Shown in pieces: positions 63,040 to 64,000 of a DNA stretch of 64,000 nucleotides (its first letter is position 1; each line of letters opens with the position of its first letter). Origin of the DNA: Brenneria izadpanahii (lineage in GTDB: Bacteria > Pseudomonadota > Gammaproteobacteria > Enterobacterales > Enterobacteriaceae); the NCBI RefSeq assembly GCF_017569925.1, contig NZ_CP050854.1:4712001-4776000 (forward strand). The letters are read 5' to 3'. A program made the translations under genes and the position numbers. The notes under the pieces were generated by a model. It worked only from the letters and a program-made list of their open reading frames with translations. It had not been told where the DNA came from and made no database searches.

Positions 63040-63224
63040 GTTAACGCAGATCTGCGCGGCCGGCCGATATCGCCGGCCTTGTAGATCCCTCATCGCGCCG
63101 GCGGAGGCGAGAGCGCTTTCCCGACAAACAGGTATCGCTGGGGGCTTCCCCACGCAGGCGGGAACCTGCGGGCATGACAAGCTGAGATACATTGCTATAA
63201 GCCCATTACGACAGTAAAAACGCC

Positions 63225-63689
63225 ATGAATTATCACCAGTATTACCCTGTGGATGTGGTCAACGGACCGGGAACGCGCTGCACGCTGTTTGTGTCCGGGT
63301 GCGTACATCAATGCCCCGGTTGCTATAACAAAAGCACCTGGCGGCTAAACTCCGGGCATCCGTTTACTCAGGAACTGGAGGATCGGATCATCGCCGATCT
63401 TCAGGATACCAATATTCCCCGGCAGGGTATTACGCTATCCGGCGGCGATCCGCTTCACCCGCAGAACGTTCCCGATATTCTGCGGTTGGTAAAGCGGATA
63501 CGCGCGGAGTGTCCGAGTAAAGACATTTGGGTCTGGACTGGCTATGTGCTGGCCGAATTGACCGAACAACAACAACAGGTTGTATCCCTGATTAACGTAC
63601 TGGTCGACGGAAAGTTCGTGCAAGATCTCAAAGATCCGTCGCTAATCTGGCGAGGCAGCAGTAACCAGGTCATCCACTACCTACGTTAA
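63225..63689 (+). CDS. nrdG: Anaerobic ribonucleotide reductase activating protein
   Basis: A 154-residue radical SAM enzyme that installs the glycyl radical on NrdD. It has the CxxxCxxC iron-sulfur motif in SGCVHQCPGCYN, and the SAM-related GITLSGGDPL. Length equals E. coli NrdG. The 185-bp gap before it contains a GC-rich repeat near 63148-63180. Confidence 0.96.
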   Translation: MNYHQYYPVDVVNGPGTRCTLFVSGCVHQCPGCYNKSTWRLNSGHPFTQELEDRIIADLQDTNIPRQGITLSGGDPLHPQNVPDILRLVKRIRAECPSKDIWVWTGYVLAELTEQQQQVVSLINVLVDGKFVQDLKDPSLIWRGSSNQVIHYLR

Positions 63690-63697
63690 CCTTTCAT

Positions 63698-64000
63698 CTA
63701 CAGGAATGAATTCTGCTTGCCCAGCGCACGTAGCTGCTTTGATTCCAAAACCGTCACTCTTGCTTTGGGCTCGGGAGAAAAGGCCTGATTCAATAATGCC
63801 TGAGCCACCGTTTTCCCTTCGATAGCCTGCCATTTTGCCGGGAGAATACGAAATAACGGCGCAGTCAGACTTTCCAGGGGACGGCGGACCTTTCTTTTTC
63901 CCAACAGGATTGAAGGCCGGGCCAATGTCAGATGCTGCCACCCCTGCTCGCGTAAAACCTTCTCGGTTTCGCCCTTCACCCGTGAGTAAAAGAAAAGCGA
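63698..64000 (-). CDS. NAD(P)-binding oxidoreductase, YraR/HTATIP2-like, C-terminal part
   Basis: The reading frame stays open to the window edge (101 codons; the N-terminal part lies outside). It begins SLFFYSRVKGETEKVL, where the Y..VK pattern matches the short-chain dehydrogenase active site, followed by LTLARPSILLGKR and a C-terminal region as in YraR-type atypical SDR proteins. Substrate unknown. It converges with nrdG. Confidence 0.82.
   Translation of the reverse strand, partial: SLFFYSRVKGETEKVLREQGWQHLTLARPSILLGKRKVRRPLESLTAPLFRILPAKWQAIEGKTVAQALLNQAFSPEPKARVTVLESKQLRALGKQNSFL

Noticed and set aside
63050..63180. Small RNA gene between nrdD and nrdG
   Set aside because: The GC-rich inverted sequences look like REP-type repeats, and I see no promoter plus terminator pair that would define an RNA gene.

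Overview
The window looks like chromosome from a plant-associated enterobacterium, most likely Pectobacteriaceae (Brenneria, Lonsdalea, Pectobacterium or Dickeya type). This rests on housekeeping genes that read as close homologues of E. coli genes (serB-radA-nadR, zapA-ssrS-fau, ygfB-pepP-ubiH-ubiI, pyrLBI-ridA, rraB-argI, nrdDG), mixed with siderophore, salicylate and peptide/metal importer genes. The family is an inference; no rRNA or tRNA gene is present to settle it.

Layout. 1-2.55 kb: end of an iron-uptake locus, with a TonB-dependent siderophore receptor (partial), a divergent fes-type esterase and a truncated mbtH remnant. 2.6-7.2 kb: smp, serB, radA, and nadR with a perfect NadR box overlapping its translation start region. 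7.2-13.2 kb: fau, 6S RNA and zapA on the minus strand, then ygfB-pepP-ubiH-ubiI. 13.2-18.1 kb: an accessory island with one DUF3289 gene and six tandem DUF943 paralogues. A 138-bp duplication of the ubiI 3' end flanks it, so the island appears to have been inserted into, or to have duplicated, that end. 18.4-19.9 kb: pchB and pchA homologues, enough to make salicylate from chorismate. 20-25.2 kb: curA, the mdtJI spermidine exporter, a PuuP-like amino acid/putrescine permease and yagU.

25.4-35.7 kb: two convergent Opp/Nik-type ABC importers. One has a fused double ATPase. The other is NikABCDE-like, with a near-consensus Fur box upstream. 35.8-36.6 kb: hairpin-rich repeats and a short leader ORF ahead of an mgtA-type Mg2+ ATPase. 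39.5-43.3 kb: a macrodomain protein, a chemoreceptor and a secreted alpha/beta hydrolase. 43.7-49 kb: yjgM, rraB, argI (tandem ARG boxes), a TabA-family gene, pyrL-pyrB-pyrI with its attenuator, and ridA. 49.3-53.3 kb: a four-gene ATP-grasp, alpha-E, transglutaminase and Anbu operon. 53.3-59.9 kb: a third peptide-type importer that encloses an M20 amidohydrolase gene. 60-64 kb: nrdD-nrdG with paired NrdR boxes, then the C-terminal part of an oxidoreductase.

The stretches most worth study are the DUF3289/DUF943 island (candidate toxin with an immunity array), the stand-alone salicylate pair, the Fur-linked Nik-type importer, the acidic leader peptide before mgtA, and the Anbu operon.
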